From Hypomesus transpacificus (taxonomy: Eukaryota; Chordata; Actinopteri; Osmeriformes; Osmeridae): a DNA stretch of 64,000 nucleotides. Of the stretch, positions 47,397-59,408 are shown one piece after another (the first letter of the stretch is position 1; each line of letters begins with the position of its first letter). Under the pieces are notes generated by a model, which was given only the letters and a program-made list of their open reading frames with translations, made no database searches and was not told the origin of the DNA. The position numbers and the translations under genes were made by a program. The stretch is taken from positions 11,123,710-11,187,709 of the forward strand of contig NC_061068.1 in the NCBI RefSeq assembly GCF_021917145.1. The letters are read 5' to 3'.

Positions 47397-47790
47397 CCCT
47401 GCCTCACCCATCTACCTTCACCCCTCACCCTGCCTCACCCTTCCTCATCCTGCCTCACCCATCTACCTTCACCTCTCACCCATCTACCTTCACCCCTCAC
47501 CCTGCCTCACCCATCTACCTTCACCCTTCACCCTGCCTCACCCATCTACCTTCACCTCTCACCCATCTACCTTCACCCCTTACCCTGCCTCACCCATCTA
47601 CCTTCACCCCTCACCCTGCCTCACCCATCTACCTTCACCCCTCACCCTGCCTCATCCATCTACCTTCACTCCTCACCCTGCCTCACCCATCTACCTTCAC
47701 CCCTCACCCTGCCTCACCCATCTACCTTCACCCCTCACCCTGCCTCACCCATCTATCTTCACCCCTCACCCTGCCTCACCCCTAACACTT
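47397..47790. repeat. Minisatellite with CACCCATCTACCTTCACC units of about 31 bp
   Basis: Tandem units combining CCCATCTACCTTCACCCCTC and ACCCTGCCTCA, with shorter units that skip the second half. It begins 35 bases after the SINE at 47163-47360. Confidence 0.93.
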
Positions 47791-48717
47791 TACAGTCACA
47801 GACATAACACAATTGGATTAGTTGACCCCAGGTTCACTAATCAGATCCTCAGTGATGGCTGCAGTTCTGTCTGACATTGATGGTGTGAAAGACTCGTGCC
47901 GAATTGACTTATTGTGTCAATTTTGGAGAGAAATTTTGTTCAATTATCTTAAAATCTCACACCTCTCCAGCACCTAAAGCTACGTTTGATCCATGTGTTG
48001 GTATTGTGATAAATATCCTGCCTGCGTGTGTGTGCGCGACAGAGAGAGAGAGGAAGAGAGAGTTGTCCTACCTTGCATGTAACTGTATAATGACATGCTG
48101 ATGAATCCCTTTTTGCCCTTTAGGTATTTCACCAGCGTAGTCTAACACAACAATGACTCTCTATAACCTGTCTTCTCACACGCCCCAAATATAAATAATG
48201 TGGTCTCCTGGTAACCAAATTAATAGAAATGACCTGGAACAGACCTGTTGAAAGACAGGTATAGACCATGAAAGGTGTGTATGATCCCCCTAAGCTTTCT
48301 CAGGCAGTCTTTCACGTGCCCGTGGTGCTATTTTCCAAAGATGAACAATGGGTAGTTTTAGTCTGAGCTCCTGCCCCCTTTAAGACCCTCTTTTTTCCTC
48401 TGTCTTGATGACTACCGTCGCTAGTTTCCCACAACATCTAACTGAAGTAGTTTTTTCTCAGAGCAGCTAGAGTTATATTCCTTTAGAGCGCTAGTGCACC
48501 TCACAGAGCTAGCTAGCTGGCTACCTCCCACAGAGCTAGCTAGCTAGCTAGCATGACTTGTTTATGTAGCAGAATAGGAGCAGCCGCTGCAAATTAGCAT
48601 GGAAGGCTTCCAGAGAATGTGGGAGGAATTTATGACCAGGTACAGTTTGGCCATAGCAGCCCACGTCAGCAACAGTCAAATTCCACAGATGACTGTGGCG
48701 CAAACTCTGTGTCACCT

Positions 48718-48863
48718 TGTGTGACTAGGGCCCATAAAGCTGGGCTACGATAGCAGGGGTTCATCTTGTGACTAGGGCCCATAAAGCTGTGCTAGCCATA
48801 GCAGGGGTTCATCTTTTGTGACTAGGGCCCATAAAGCTGTGCTAGCCATTGCAGGGGTTCACC
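48718..48863. repeat. Three tandem copies of a 48-50 bp unit
   Basis: Each unit contains GTGACTAGGGCCCATAAAGC and ends GCAGGGGTTCATCTT or close to it. The second and third copies are nearly identical; the first differs at GGGCTACGATAG. Confidence 0.92.
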
Positions 48864-49077
48864 TTGTCTGAAGTTGAAAAACACTAGCAAACTGTTGGTT
48901 GTGGATGAACACATTTCCCCTTCTCATACTCTCTCTCTCTTTCTTTCTCTTTCTCTCTCATCCCCACCCACTCTCTCCTGACAGTGATTTGGAACCCTGA
49001 AAGAGGAGGCCACTTTGTGATGCGTCTGTATTTGTCAGACACACACACAGAGCCCAGTTACATTAGCAGTAGTAGTA

Positions 49078-49266
49078 CATTTACATTTAGTCATTCAGCA
49101 GACGCTCTTATCCAGAGCGACTTAGAGTAAATACAGGGACATTCCCCTGAGGCAAGTAGGGTGAAGTGCCTTGCCCAAGGACACAACGTAATTTTGCACG
49201 GTCGGGAATCGATCCGGCAACCTTCTGATTATTAGCCCGATTTCCTAACCACTCAGCCACCCGACT
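49078..49266 (-). mobile_element. tRNA-derived SINE, third copy
   Basis: Same family and orientation as 7520-7713 and 47163-47360, with more changes in the head (GGGAATCGATCCGG). Flanking AGTAGTA on both sides is compatible with a target-site duplication but lies in a simple AGT repeat. Confidence 0.82.
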
Positions 49267-49685
49267 AGTAGTAGCAGCAGCAGCTAGCCTGGCTGTGCTA
49301 AAAGACACTCTGGTGCCAAACAGCTACATTGTCTTAGCAGAGCAGAGGCTAAGCTGCAGCGCCAACAAAAGATGAAACTATTGACCTGTGACTTAATCCT
49401 CTAATCTGGCCTGCTCCGTGCTGTTGTGCAACCACAAATGCACTGGAATGATTGTTTCGGGGGAAAGGGCACATGGCTTTATGACTGGTGGCAGCCCCTC
49501 CTGGTTGGACCATGAAGGCTCAGACCTGATTTGTGTGTGTGTGTGTACGCGTCTGTTTCTGTGTAATGTGCGCACTCTGTATTATGAGGTTTATAGTAGC
49601 CAATGACAGAAAGCAACACACTGACCTCAGGTTGTTTCTGTGTTCTTTGTAGTCCGTTAGTGAGTGTCAATGTGGACCCTGTGAT

Positions 49686-49975
49686 GGTTGGTTGTTAGCC
49701 CCATTCGCTGTTAGCCCCGTTCGCTGTTATCCCCGCTTGCTGTTAGCCCCGCTCGCTGTTGGCCCCGTTCGCTGTTGGCCCCGCTCGCTGTTAGCCCCGC
49801 TCGCTGTTAGCCCCGCTCGCTGTTAGCCCCGTTCGCTGTTAGCCCCGTTCGCTGTTAGCCCCGCTCGCTGTTAGCCCCGCTCGCTGTTAGCCCCGCTCGC
49901 TGTTAGCCCCGCTCGCTGTTAGCCCCGCTCACTGTTAGCCCCGCTCACTGTTAGCCCCGCTCACTGTTAGCCCTG
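49686..49975. repeat. 16-bp minisatellite (CTCGCTGTTAGCCCCG)n
   Basis: About 18 units with scattered C/T changes (CTCGCTG, TTCGCTG, CTCACTG) and two units with TTGGCC instead of TTAGCC. The last units all carry CTCACTG, showing local spread of one variant. Confidence 0.95.
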
Positions 49976-50880
49976 GTCCGTGAGGGCGACCACAGAGCGT
50001 TGAAGGAGCGTGAGTCCGTGGGTGCGAGCGGAGAGCCCATACATCCTGCAGCGTTCCTACAGCTTAATGACATCACGCAGCAGCCCTGTCTGCCAGTCAA
50101 CTCTTTAATATGCTGTTCATTATTTGGGAGAGATTGGATATTGATTAAAAAGCTAAATGGGTTTTAATTATGCCCCCCTCCCCCCACCACCCCCCTCCCC
50201 CCACACTTCTGCTGTCTCTGGTGTGGACTGTCTAAGATCCACTATCACCTTTAGAGGAGCTACTGTCCGCCAAATTACAGTTTGATCGCCTTGAATCTTC
50301 AATCACTGGTCTGTGTCCCCTTCCTTGTGTCATTCAGTCTCTGTATGGCTTTGTTTGTGTGTGTGTGTGGTGGTCACTGTCCCTGTCTTGACATGTGTCT
50401 CTTTAGGGTCTGGCCCTCTAGCTGTGTGTGACCCAGACAGTAGTTCGAGGTAGTCATGGTGTGACAGGTTCTTCCTGGTAAAGTGTTTCTGTCCCACTTG
50501 AGCACGGCGGCGTGTGGAGAGGATAGAAGAGGAGGGGAGGCACAACGGGCCGTGTAGCGTTGGACTGGAGCACTGCAAACGAATACTGCAAGATCGTTGT
50601 CTTTTTGAATTTCATAACCCCTCTTCCCTCATCCCCTCCCTCTGGGCGCTGCTGCCCAGTGTTCAGACAGCCTTAGGCAGCTCCAGGACGGAGAGCAGGG
50701 CCGGGGGTCCAGCCTACCTGGCTGCTGCCTCTCCTGAAGCCCGGCTCAGGATTTAATTGTGGCCTCGGACGGGGCCGGGGGAATGCTGATGAGGAAAGGC
50801 TGCCACTGAGAATGCCACTGAAACGCCTCTGCCACCACTGAGCCTTAAGTGGTCTATTTGTGATTCCGCAGCAGTAGCAC

Positions 50881-50883
<3 letters not shown>

Positions 50884-50936
<53 letters not shown>
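50884..50936. repeat. (CT)n microsatellite, about 26 units
   Basis: Uninterrupted CT repeat; pyrimidine-rich sequence continues to about 51045. Confidence 0.93.
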
Positions 50937-50943
<7 letters not shown>

Positions 50944-51043
50944 TAACTCTCTCAGACTCTCTCCCTCTCTTTCTATCCATCTGTCTTTCTCCCTGTTTTA
51001 CCGCCCTTCTCTCTCTCTCTCTGTCTCTCTCTCTCTCTCTTTC

Positions 51044-51106
51044 CCCCCTCCCCCCCCCCCCCCCCCCTCCCTCCCCCCCCCTCCCCCCCCCCCCCCCCCC
51101 CCTCCC
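51044..51106. repeat. C-rich tract with scattered T
   Basis: Long C runs broken by single or double T over about 60 bases, directly after CT-rich sequence. Confidence 0.9.
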
Positions 51107-51869
51107 TCGTCTCTTGCAGGCTGCCAGGCTGGTGTGGACTCGGCCTCCCAGGGGGAGTGTGTGTTAATGTGGGCCTCTGGGCCAGGGGACCGGGGTAATT
51201 GGGTTCGCATGGTCGGTGTGGCAGGGCACCCCCGCCGCTCCCAACACAAAGAGCCCCAGCCCCTCCCAGCCAAGCTGTTAGGGACGGAGAGAGGTAGAAC
51301 CACCCTAGCTACTGATCACCGCTCAAATTCATTGGAAGAGCTTATTGAATTACTTGAATGCTCATTGTGGTTTGGTGAGGCCCTGCAGATTGCACAATGA
51401 GCTGAGGGACCTTGTGTGTTGCGCCCTCGTGTGTGCGTGCCCCAACGCGCATGCGCGTTTGGCTCCCAACTCCTTGGCACTCACGCTAAGGGAAGGCAGA
51501 CAGCAGAAAGATTCTCTCTCAACACACACGCACACACAACCCTTTTCTTCAAAAGGCGTAATTACCGCTCCATCCGTCTGGATCTGGACGGTCAGCACGC
51601 CCCTTGACTCCGCCTGCGGACGCTTCAAGGTCCCCTCCCAGAGAACACTGGCCACAGTCTCGCTGGACAGCTGGGGACAGGGAGGGATATTGTCATGCAG
51701 CAGGCTGCAGACTGCTGGGAGGCAGCCGAGGGCACCACTAACTCCAGCCCTGGCTGCTAGGCCTTCCAAAGGGCTTGTCCGTTAGAGCCAAGCCTACTTG
51801 GCAAGAACTAATCCCTCTATCTGTCCCTCCAACCCCGGTGGTGCTCAGCTCCATAGTACGCTGTGTCTT

Positions 51870-52170
51870 TGGAGCGAGCAGTGATTGGAGGTGATCTCTG
51901 GAGCCAGATGTGATTGGAGGTGATCTCTGGAGCCAGATGTGATAGGAGGTGATCTCTGGAGCCAGATGTGATTGGAGGTGATCTCTGGAGCCAGATGTGA
52001 TAGGAGGTGATCTCTGGAGCCAGATGTGATTGGAGGTGATCTCTGGAGCCAGATGTGATAGGAGGTGATCTCTGGAGCCAGATGTGATTGGAGGTGATCT
52101 CTGGAGCCAGATGTGATTGGAGGTGATCTCTGGAGCCAGATGTGATAGGAGGTGATCTCTGGAGCCAGCA
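51870..52170. repeat. 29-bp minisatellite with alternating unit types
   Basis: About 10 tandem units built on GGAGGTGATCTCTGGAGCCA and GATGTGATT/A. Unit types alternate between GATTGG and GATAGG for most of the array, and the outer units are diverged (GCAGTG). A minus-strand open frame across it is spurious. Confidence 0.95.
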
Positions 52171-53330
52171 GTGACTAGACGTTATCTCTGGGGTCCAGTA
52201 GAATTCAGGAGCAGGTTGCCTATTGGTCTTTACTCTTGACCTTGGTGCCGCAGGCCACATTTATATAGATGTGTGTGTGTGTCTCTCTGTGTATTTCTGT
52301 GTGTAGCGTTAGCTTGCCCACGGCTACAGCCCCCCACTTGATTGGCAGAATAATTATGGAGTTGATTTATTCAGCCACAGGGGGGATTGGACTGAATGAG
52401 CAAGGGGGAGCTAAGAGGTGCACACACACACGCATGTTTACACACACAGACACATACACACACACAGCCAGCCAGCCAGCCCGCCAGTCAGCCAGTCAGC
52501 AGCTATTTGCAGACACGGCCCTGCTCAGCGCCCGGCTGCAGGCTGCAGTAATGTGAACAATGTGCTCAACGGTGTGAGCAGCGCAGCCATAATTGACACA
52601 TCCTAAAACTGCGAGTAAAGGACTGGGTTATTAATGCCGTCTTCCCGCGGCTGGCTACAGCACAGCCATTAAGCCTTTAATTGAGAGGGAAGACTGACAT
52701 TATAAGCCGTTGCCTTGGCACCGCCCGTACCCCATTCCGTATTATTTATATATATTTTTTCCGTGCGTTTGGAAGACGGGTCTCGAGGCGTTGACGACAC
52801 CCCCGCCCCCCCTCACGTGCAGGAGCAGGCAGGCACACACAATAGCCAACGATGCGTGTCTCTATTTTGAATATCATGTTGTTGTATATTTTTTTTTTCT
52901 TTGTTTGGTTCCAAAAATAGCACGGTAAGCCACCGTTAGCCTCCAGGCCTGGAAAAAGTGAGGAATCTCCCTTTGACCCGGAGGGGTGGGGGGGGGGGGG
53001 GGGGCAGGTGAGCGGGGGCGGAGTTCCCAGACTGCCCCTCCCTGTTTTTCCCCCTTGCAATCGTTAAGAAAACAAGGGCTTCTCCGGCAGCAAGAACAGG
53101 CTGTTGATATGGAAGGTATGGCCTTGGTTTCGATCGGGGGTGGTGGTGGGTGGGGGGGGGGGGGGATGCCAGCGGCCTGTTACCAGGTTACATCACTGTT
53201 GTTGTTGTGAGAGCGTGTGTCTGTGCCAGATCCTGAAGTGTAGCAGAGGGAGCTCTGCTTAGCAGCTCCCTGAGTCTCCCCTGCCAAGTTACCATCCCAC
53301 CACAGGAAGATCTCTGTCACAGCGAGCTCC

Positions 53331-53335
53331 ACACC

Positions 53336-53368
<33 letters not shown>

Positions 53369-53482
53369 TAACACGTTATCTTCCTTGGATCTCTTTTCTC
53401 TTGCTTTCTCGTAACCCCCCCTGCCCACTCCTTCCCCTCCACACACACTTACACACATACACACACACACACACACCCACAC
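53331..53482. repeat. Two (AC)n microsatellites
   Basis: AC runs at about 53331-53368 and 53448-53482, separated by CT-rich sequence. Confidence 0.85.
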
Positions 53483-53637
53483 ACCCTCAAAGACATGTAC
53501 ATTAAAAACATTAGGCCTTAAACCATCAGTGGTGTAAATATTTGAGGAAACGTGTTGAATTAGATGTCAGTTGGCTCAGACCTCGTGTGTGGGTCTGTAT
53601 AAAACAGTAGAACCAGAAGTGTGATGCCTCTGTGAGA

Positions 53638-53791
53638 CAGACAGAGTGAAAGACAGAGTGAAAGACAGAGTGAAAGACAGAGTGAAAGACAGAGTGAAAG
53701 ACAGAGTGAAAGACAGAGTGAAAGACTGACAGACTGACTGACAGACTGACTGACAGACTGACTGACAGACTGACTGACAGACTGACTGACA

Positions 53792-53822
<31 letters not shown>

Positions 53823-53875
53823 AGACTGACTGACAGACTGACTGACAGACTGACAGACTGACTGACTGACAGACA

Positions 53876-53906
<31 letters not shown>

Positions 53907-53987
53907 TGACTGACTGACTGACTGACAGACCGACTGACAGACTGACTGACAGACTGACTGACAGACTGACTGACAGACTGACAGACG
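53638..53987. repeat. 12-bp then 4-bp based tandem repeat (GACAGAGTGAAA, then GACTGACTGACA)
   Basis: Seven or so units of AGACAGAGTGAA (to about 53725) pass into about 260 bases of GACT/GACA tetranucleotides that often group as 12-mers. The minus-strand open frames rich in SVCQSV are repeat artefacts. Confidence 0.95.
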
Positions 53988-54900
53988 CAGGTGCTCAGGA
54001 GTGAACACAGACATGGTGCTGGGAAAAGAGGATTCAATGTGTGAATTGCAGATAAGTGGTCTGGTTAGCCATTGACTAGGCAGGTTGGTACTCTGACCTT
54101 CCTGGGAGGTGGACAGGTGGGGGTGTCCTCAAGTTCCCCCATGTAGGACATGATTTATCAGATGGTAATCTGGAAGAGATTCTCTCATTGCCTGTGTCAG
54201 CAAGACCTGGCTGGGTGGGTGGGGGTGGGTTCGTGGGGGGGTGGGACACACCAGGCAGAACCCCTGCCTTGGTCACATCACCATGACGATCTCTCCCGGT
54301 CTTTGGCAGGTTCCATCACATTCTATTAAAGGAACACAGACTTGATCTCCATCCTTTTTTTATTTATTATTTGGGAACCAAATCTGCTGGTAATCCTTCA
54401 GGGGCTGGCAGTAACAAGCTGGCTCTCCTGGATAGAAATGAGTCCGACCATGCTGGGAGACAAACGCATTTGAGTTTGAAGTGACTGAAGAGTGACAACC
54501 CATTTCCCTCCCACTCGCCAGTTCGGACGTGGTCGAAAAAGCCCCAGGTCGAAGCCAGAAGCTGGCTGTTTGTGTGTGTGTGTGGGGGGGGTGTGGATGT
54601 GTGTGTGGTGGGGGTGAGAGTTAGTGTAGAGAGGGCTGATAGTCACTGGTGACCGTTGGATAGCAGCATGCCCTGCCATGGCTAGCTGCCCCTGCCAGGA
54701 CCTGTGCCAACAACACAGTCTCATCCTCTCTCATGCCTCCCTCCCTCCCTATTCCCTCTAACATGCTCGTGCACTATGGATTTGGAAACCTGTGATGTGT
54801 ATTGGTAATGTGGTGCAGTGAGAGACCCAGAGAGGAGCAGGGAGCCAGAGAACGAGCCAGCTTTTCATCATGTCTGCCACTGCCTGTCACAAACAGCTAG

Positions 54901-54903
<3 letters not shown>

Positions 54904-54980
<77 letters not shown>
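54904..54980. repeat. (CT)n microsatellite, about 38 units
   Basis: Uninterrupted CT run, followed by a T-rich and then a C-rich tract. Confidence 0.95.
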
Positions 54981-54983
<3 letters not shown>

Positions 54984-55879
54984 CAATACTTTTTTTTCTT
55001 TCCCCCCCCCCACCTCTATCCCTCGCCTGCTGGACCTGGTAGATTAGCAAGCATCTGGATCATTAGGATGGGGTCAGATGCTATTGGACTCTGAGTTGCG
55101 GTGTTCCCACACGGCAGCCCCGGTTGGGGCAACCGTCATCAACCTGCTGTTGGCCTCCCGTGTCTGGTCGTGGTCTCTGGCCAGGGGCAGGGCCTCAGAA
55201 ACCCACAGCTCCAGGCCCAGTCCCAGGGCCACGCTGTCAGATTCATTGACCATCCTGGCGATGAAAGGCTGTTCCGAGTTGGTTTTCAAGGAAATCAACA
55301 TTTCAGCTGCCCCTCCAAAGTATAGTGCAACATCACTGCTGAGAAACCGCGCAGAACATGTACAGAAGATCAATCCCTACTGTCTCCCTGAGGTTTGACA
55401 CCAGTACAGAGTGTGTGTGTGTGAGAATGAGTGTGCGTTGTTGAATGCAATGAGGCGCGTGTGATGATGACTCCCCCTAATCTGAGCTGTCCGACAGAGA
55501 GACCGTGGAGTGGGCAGGCAGGTAGAGCAGCAGCGGTCCTCCAGGAAGTGGAGGCCGAGCTGAGCCGTTGGTTACGACTCTGCAGTCTCTCACTGGAGGA
55601 CATTCCTACCATCGCTTAAACTCTCTTGGGCCTGCAAGGTATTTATTACAACTGGGAACACGGCACACACAGGCACACGTGAGGGATTTCTTCGGTTTTT
55701 CATGTTTTGGGGCCCTCAGTCGTTGGCATGGTCTCTCGGCCATGAGGCCACTTGTTTTGCGTGGCGGTCTGGCCTGTGTTCACCTTTGCTTGTAACTCTA
55801 GTCTGTCCTCTGCTGCTATTTTAAGAAGGGCAGGCAGATGGACCGACAGACAGTCAGACAGGCAGGCAGGCAGTTTGCC

Positions 55880-55924
55880 GAGAGAGAGAGAGAGAGAGAG
55901 CGAGAGCGAGAGAGAGAGAGAGAG
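55880..55924. repeat. (GA)n microsatellite with CGAGAG interruptions
   Basis: GA-rich run interrupted by two GCGAGA units. Confidence 0.9.
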
Positions 55925-56260
55925 CCAGGCTGCATGTGGTGCAGTCAGCAGACAAACAGGAGGGGCCTCGGACAGGACAGGACGGTTGGCACGACGACAC
56001 AGCGCCTCTTGTATACGGCAGAGTGCTCCGCACGGGGGGGGGGGAAGGGAGGGAGGGAGGGAGGGAGAGACGGGGGGGAGAAAGAGAGTAGGAATTCCTC
56101 CTGAGCCAGTCCCCCCATTTGGCTGGCAGTTGTGAAAACAACTCCCCTACTTGTACTCCACCTCCCAGATGGAGCTGCAGCTCTGAGTCAGCAGCAGAGA
56201 GGGAACAGGGAGAGGAGGAAGAGGGGGGATGAAGGGAGTGAGGAGGGATGAAGGGAGCAG

Positions 56261-56285
56261 GGGGGGGGGGGGGGGGGGGGGGGGG
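56261..56285. repeat. Poly-G run, about 25 bases
   Basis: Homopolymer 160 bases upstream of the foxj3 coding-exon acceptor, after GGGATGAAGGGAG-type purine repeats. Confidence 0.9.
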
Positions 56286-56444
56286 ACACATTTGGCACAG
56301 ACAGTATTACATTCTCCAATGGAGAACTGGAATTGGCGGCCACCACAGATTGAAACCCAGCAGACTATCTGTGTGAGTGTAAGGGGTCATCAGGGGTGAC
56401 TGCATCCTGTCCTGACCCTCTGCCGTCTCCTCTGTCCCCCCCAG

Positions 56445-56624
56445 GTTCTCCTCCCAGACACCGCCCAACTGAACCACTGCTCCGGGGGAGTGGCCCACTC
56501 GACCACCACCCCTCCAACCCCCGCGCCTGGCCACGCCTCCCCGCGCTCCTCCTCAATCCACCCCCCGCAGTCCCCCCCCCCCCCTACCCCCCCTCCTCCT
56601 CGCCCAGCCCAGCCTGCCGTCGCC
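56445..56624 (+). other. foxj3: foxj3 5' UTR part of the first coding exon
   Basis: Acceptor CCCCCCAG at 56437-56444 is followed by 180 C-rich bases to the start codon. The frame of the ATG stays open upstream to this acceptor, but there is no upstream in-frame ATG (the codon at 56490 is GTG), so this is treated as UTR. Confidence 0.65.
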
Positions 56625-56945
56625 ATGACGTCGGAGCTGGAGAGTAGTTTGACCTCCATGGATTGGCTGCCTCAGCTGACCATGCGGGCGGCCATCCAGA
56701 AGGCGGACGCCCAGGGGGCCCACGGGCCGGGCCTGGGCAAGAAGAGTGCCCTGCTGGACCCCAACACCACCCTGGACCAGGAGGAGGTCCAGCAGCACAA
56801 GGACGGCAAGCCGCCCTACAGCTACGCCAGCCTCATCACCTTCGCCATCAACAGCTCGCCAAAGAAGAAGATGACGCTGAGCGAGATCTACCAGTGGATC
56901 TGCGACAACTTCCCTTACTACAGAGAGGCGGGCAGCGGCTGGAAG
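56625..56945 (+). CDS. foxj3: Forkhead transcription factor FOXJ3, first coding exon only (partial)
   Basis: Encodes residues 1-107. [20 protein letters not shown] and [20 protein letters not shown] are near-identical to vertebrate FOXJ3. The forkhead DNA-binding domain begins at about residue 62 ([20 protein letters not shown]) and continues through [18 protein letters not shown] to SGWK, where the exon ends at a good donor (AAG|GTAAGG, phase 0). Recognition helix 3 (family sequence NSIRHNLSLNK) should start the next exon, which is not found up to 64000; it lies in the 500-N gap or beyond the window. FOXJ2 is the alternative, but the N-terminus and its linkage to ppcs favour FOXJ3. It acts in the nucleus as a sequence-specific regulator. 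The ATG has good context (GTCGCCATGA). Confidence 0.95.
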
Positions 56946-57482
56946 GTAAGGGGGGGGGGTGGTAATTTGGTCGAAAACAAAAGCTTGTTTAATCCACGGC
57001 CTAAACTTGACTGCTGCTTTTTTTTATGAGGGGTCCTTGTGATGTGAAGACGCCCCATGTGACTTGTCTAGTAGGTGTCGTCTTTTGTGTGGAACGACGT
57101 TCGAAATCGCTGCTTCTTCCGTTCAAATGCTGTCTGAGTTGGCGGCGGTGTGGACGAGAGAGAGAGCCTACATCGTGAAAGGAAAGTCTCAAGTCGGCTT
57201 TGTCGGCGGCGGAGTTAAATGTCGTCGGTAATCACTGTTGTCACTTCCCCCGAGAGCTGAAAAGGAAACCTACCTCTCCCAGCCGCTCGACTGAATCCAG
57301 CGAGCGCCTCGCTTCTCCGCCTGAGGAACGACACTGCCCTGAGAGAAGCGTGTGAAGTGTAAAATCCCAGATTAATATTCAGAGAGACGGGCCTATCTGA
57401 GCCAAGACGCGCTAAATAGCCCATTCACTAGTGGCATTATTCATTGCAGATGCCTTGATAGGAACAGGCTATTATGCAGTAG

Positions 57483-57485
<3 letters not shown>

Positions 57486-57536
<51 letters not shown>
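57486..57536. repeat. Poly-G run, 51 bases
   Basis: The longest homopolymer in the window. It would form G-quadruplex or triplex structures and is error-prone in sequencing, so the true length is uncertain. Confidence 0.92.
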
Positions 57537-57537
<1 letters not shown>

Positions 57538-59408
57538 GATGGGGAGACAGTGCTGTGTCATCATCTGAAGGAGCACATGATATAGCAGAGATGAAGCTAT
57601 GCTGATTGCCTTTTAAAGAGCCCCAGATAGAAATTGATATTAGAATGAGTTTACCAATCAGTCTGCATTTATTTGGGGATAGAATCTCGAGGCGGGGCGC
57701 TTTATTGCAGTCGGGCAAGATGAATGCGGTCCATTTCCTGGTGCATGACAAGATCCGTGTGCACGAGCCTCAGACTAGACGGCAATCAATTGTCTCATTC
57801 TGGACTTGGAACAGGCGGGAGGATCTATACAGGAGGCTAGCCACTTGCAAACTTGCAAATGTCGCTTTAATCATTCCTTAGCAACTTGTCAACGCCATTA
57901 TTGTCAGCCAGAAGATCTGTTTGTGTTGTGGTGATCTGGGTGCTGCTGTTTTTCAGCTGACGTTTACGTTGAACTAGGCGGATGCAAACTTCACTCGGAT
58001 CAAAGTTGAGGCAAAGTTGAAACTGAAAAGTGGATTTGGAAAGGAATGTTGTCGGTATCCTAAATCCATAATTTCCTCTGAAATCAAATGTTGTTATGGA
58101 CATTTTTGGATAAATATGTTTTAATAGTGGTAAACTGTAAAGCTCCTTTGTTCATGAAAGTCCTGAGACTAGTTCAAGTCAGATCAAGAGAGGGGTGAAG
58201 GATTAAGGTGTTTGACCGCCCTGTACACTGGAGATCTTTTAGGGTGGGCACTTCCTATATGCTGTCAGTCTATACTCATGACCTGGAAGGGAAGTTATTG
58301 GAAGGTTCAGAAGGAGCCGTACAGTCATGTGCTGATAAACCAGCTGTTTGATCTTTTATCGTATGCAATCCATTGTGAGGAATAGGGAGGCCATTGTTTG
58401 TATTTATTAACACTCGGTTGGAAAGGACCCCAGAAAGGAGTTATGATTTCCTGACTTGGAGAGTTCTTATCACCTAGGTCCTAGGGGGAAGGAGCTTTGT
58501 GAAATCAGGTTCTGAGGCTGTGTGATGTATTGTCTTGAGAATCTGACCGACATTTAAGGATGACTGACTGTTGCATAGAAATGACCAGATGTTATGTACT
58601 ATATAAGACTGTATATTGTTCGTCACTTCTCTGCTGAACGACTGTAGTAATACGTTTCCGGTATGACGGGTCACAGAGCGCTCGATTAGGTGCTTTCATA
58701 CTCAAAGATTTTGTCTTAATCCGGCAATCACAGCGATCCAGTTGTACAGTGTCTTCAAAAAATCTCCTTTTTCAATGTCCGTTTAGAATGAGTTCTTGGC
58801 ATTGACATAACACAAGGTCGCTGTGGAGGTTTGCTGAGTCTCTGAAAGAACATTCTCCAGCCTCCCTTTTACAAATGGCACACTTATCGTCGTTCAGACT
58901 ATCTCCATTAGTTTTCTCCATACTTTTTGAAGCCTGAATTGTAGCCTATTTAGAAAGAGAACTCCTTTTCCCCCAGTAATGATTGAATAAAGGAGATCAA
59001 GGTTGAGCATTAAGAAGGGGTCTTCTAGAGCTTGGGCTGCATTGGGAAGGTGAGGTAGCCTAACCCTGTCTGTTGTTGTGATTGTAAATAATTTCCCTCC
59101 AAAGGTGAAATCTAATGATGGTAAAATGGCAGGCACAGTTGATTGTGGGAGGTTAAGCATGATGGTTGGAGCACATGCCATACTGTAGCTCTGTAAATTG
59201 GCCATGAGTGAGCAGAAACAGGCAAAGCTGAAGGCATCTTACTGTGAGGCATCTCAGTGGAGCCTCCCTTCCTCCGCCAGAGGGACGGTTGTGTTGAAGT
59301 TTGGTGAGGTGGGGCTGTATGTGTGGGGGATGTGTGAGGTGTGGTAGTTTGTGTGTGTGTGGGGGGGGTGATACTAGGTGTGTGACATGAGGTTGTATGT
59401 GTGAGGTG

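Larger units (their letters stand above)
33497..56444 (+). other. Long non-coding region, probably foxj3 intron 1
   Basis: About 23 kb without any coding exon I can support. It holds the tandem repeats, SINEs and inverted-repeat elements listed separately. Unique AT-rich stretches between them (such as 36840-37090, 46690-46930, 50080-50170 and 52560-52700) look less repetitive and could be regulatory, but nothing in the sequence proves it. Confidence 0.45.

Noticed and set aside
47365-47874. Plus-strand Pro/Ser/Thr/His-rich open frame
   Set aside because: Minisatellite translation with no start context or family match.
49686-49975. CRISPR-like regular array
   Set aside because: Eukaryotic context; repeats are directly adjacent with no spacers, so it is a minisatellite. 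The same applies to 44494-44950 and 51870-52170.
53526-54014. Minus-strand open frames rich in SVCQSVSQ
   Set aside because: Product of GACT/GACA tandem repeats.
56490-56624. N-terminal extension of foxj3 from position 56490
   Set aside because: The codon there is GTG, the extension is a low-complexity Pro-rich stretch, and the ATG at 56625 matches the start of known FOXJ3 sequence MTSELESS.
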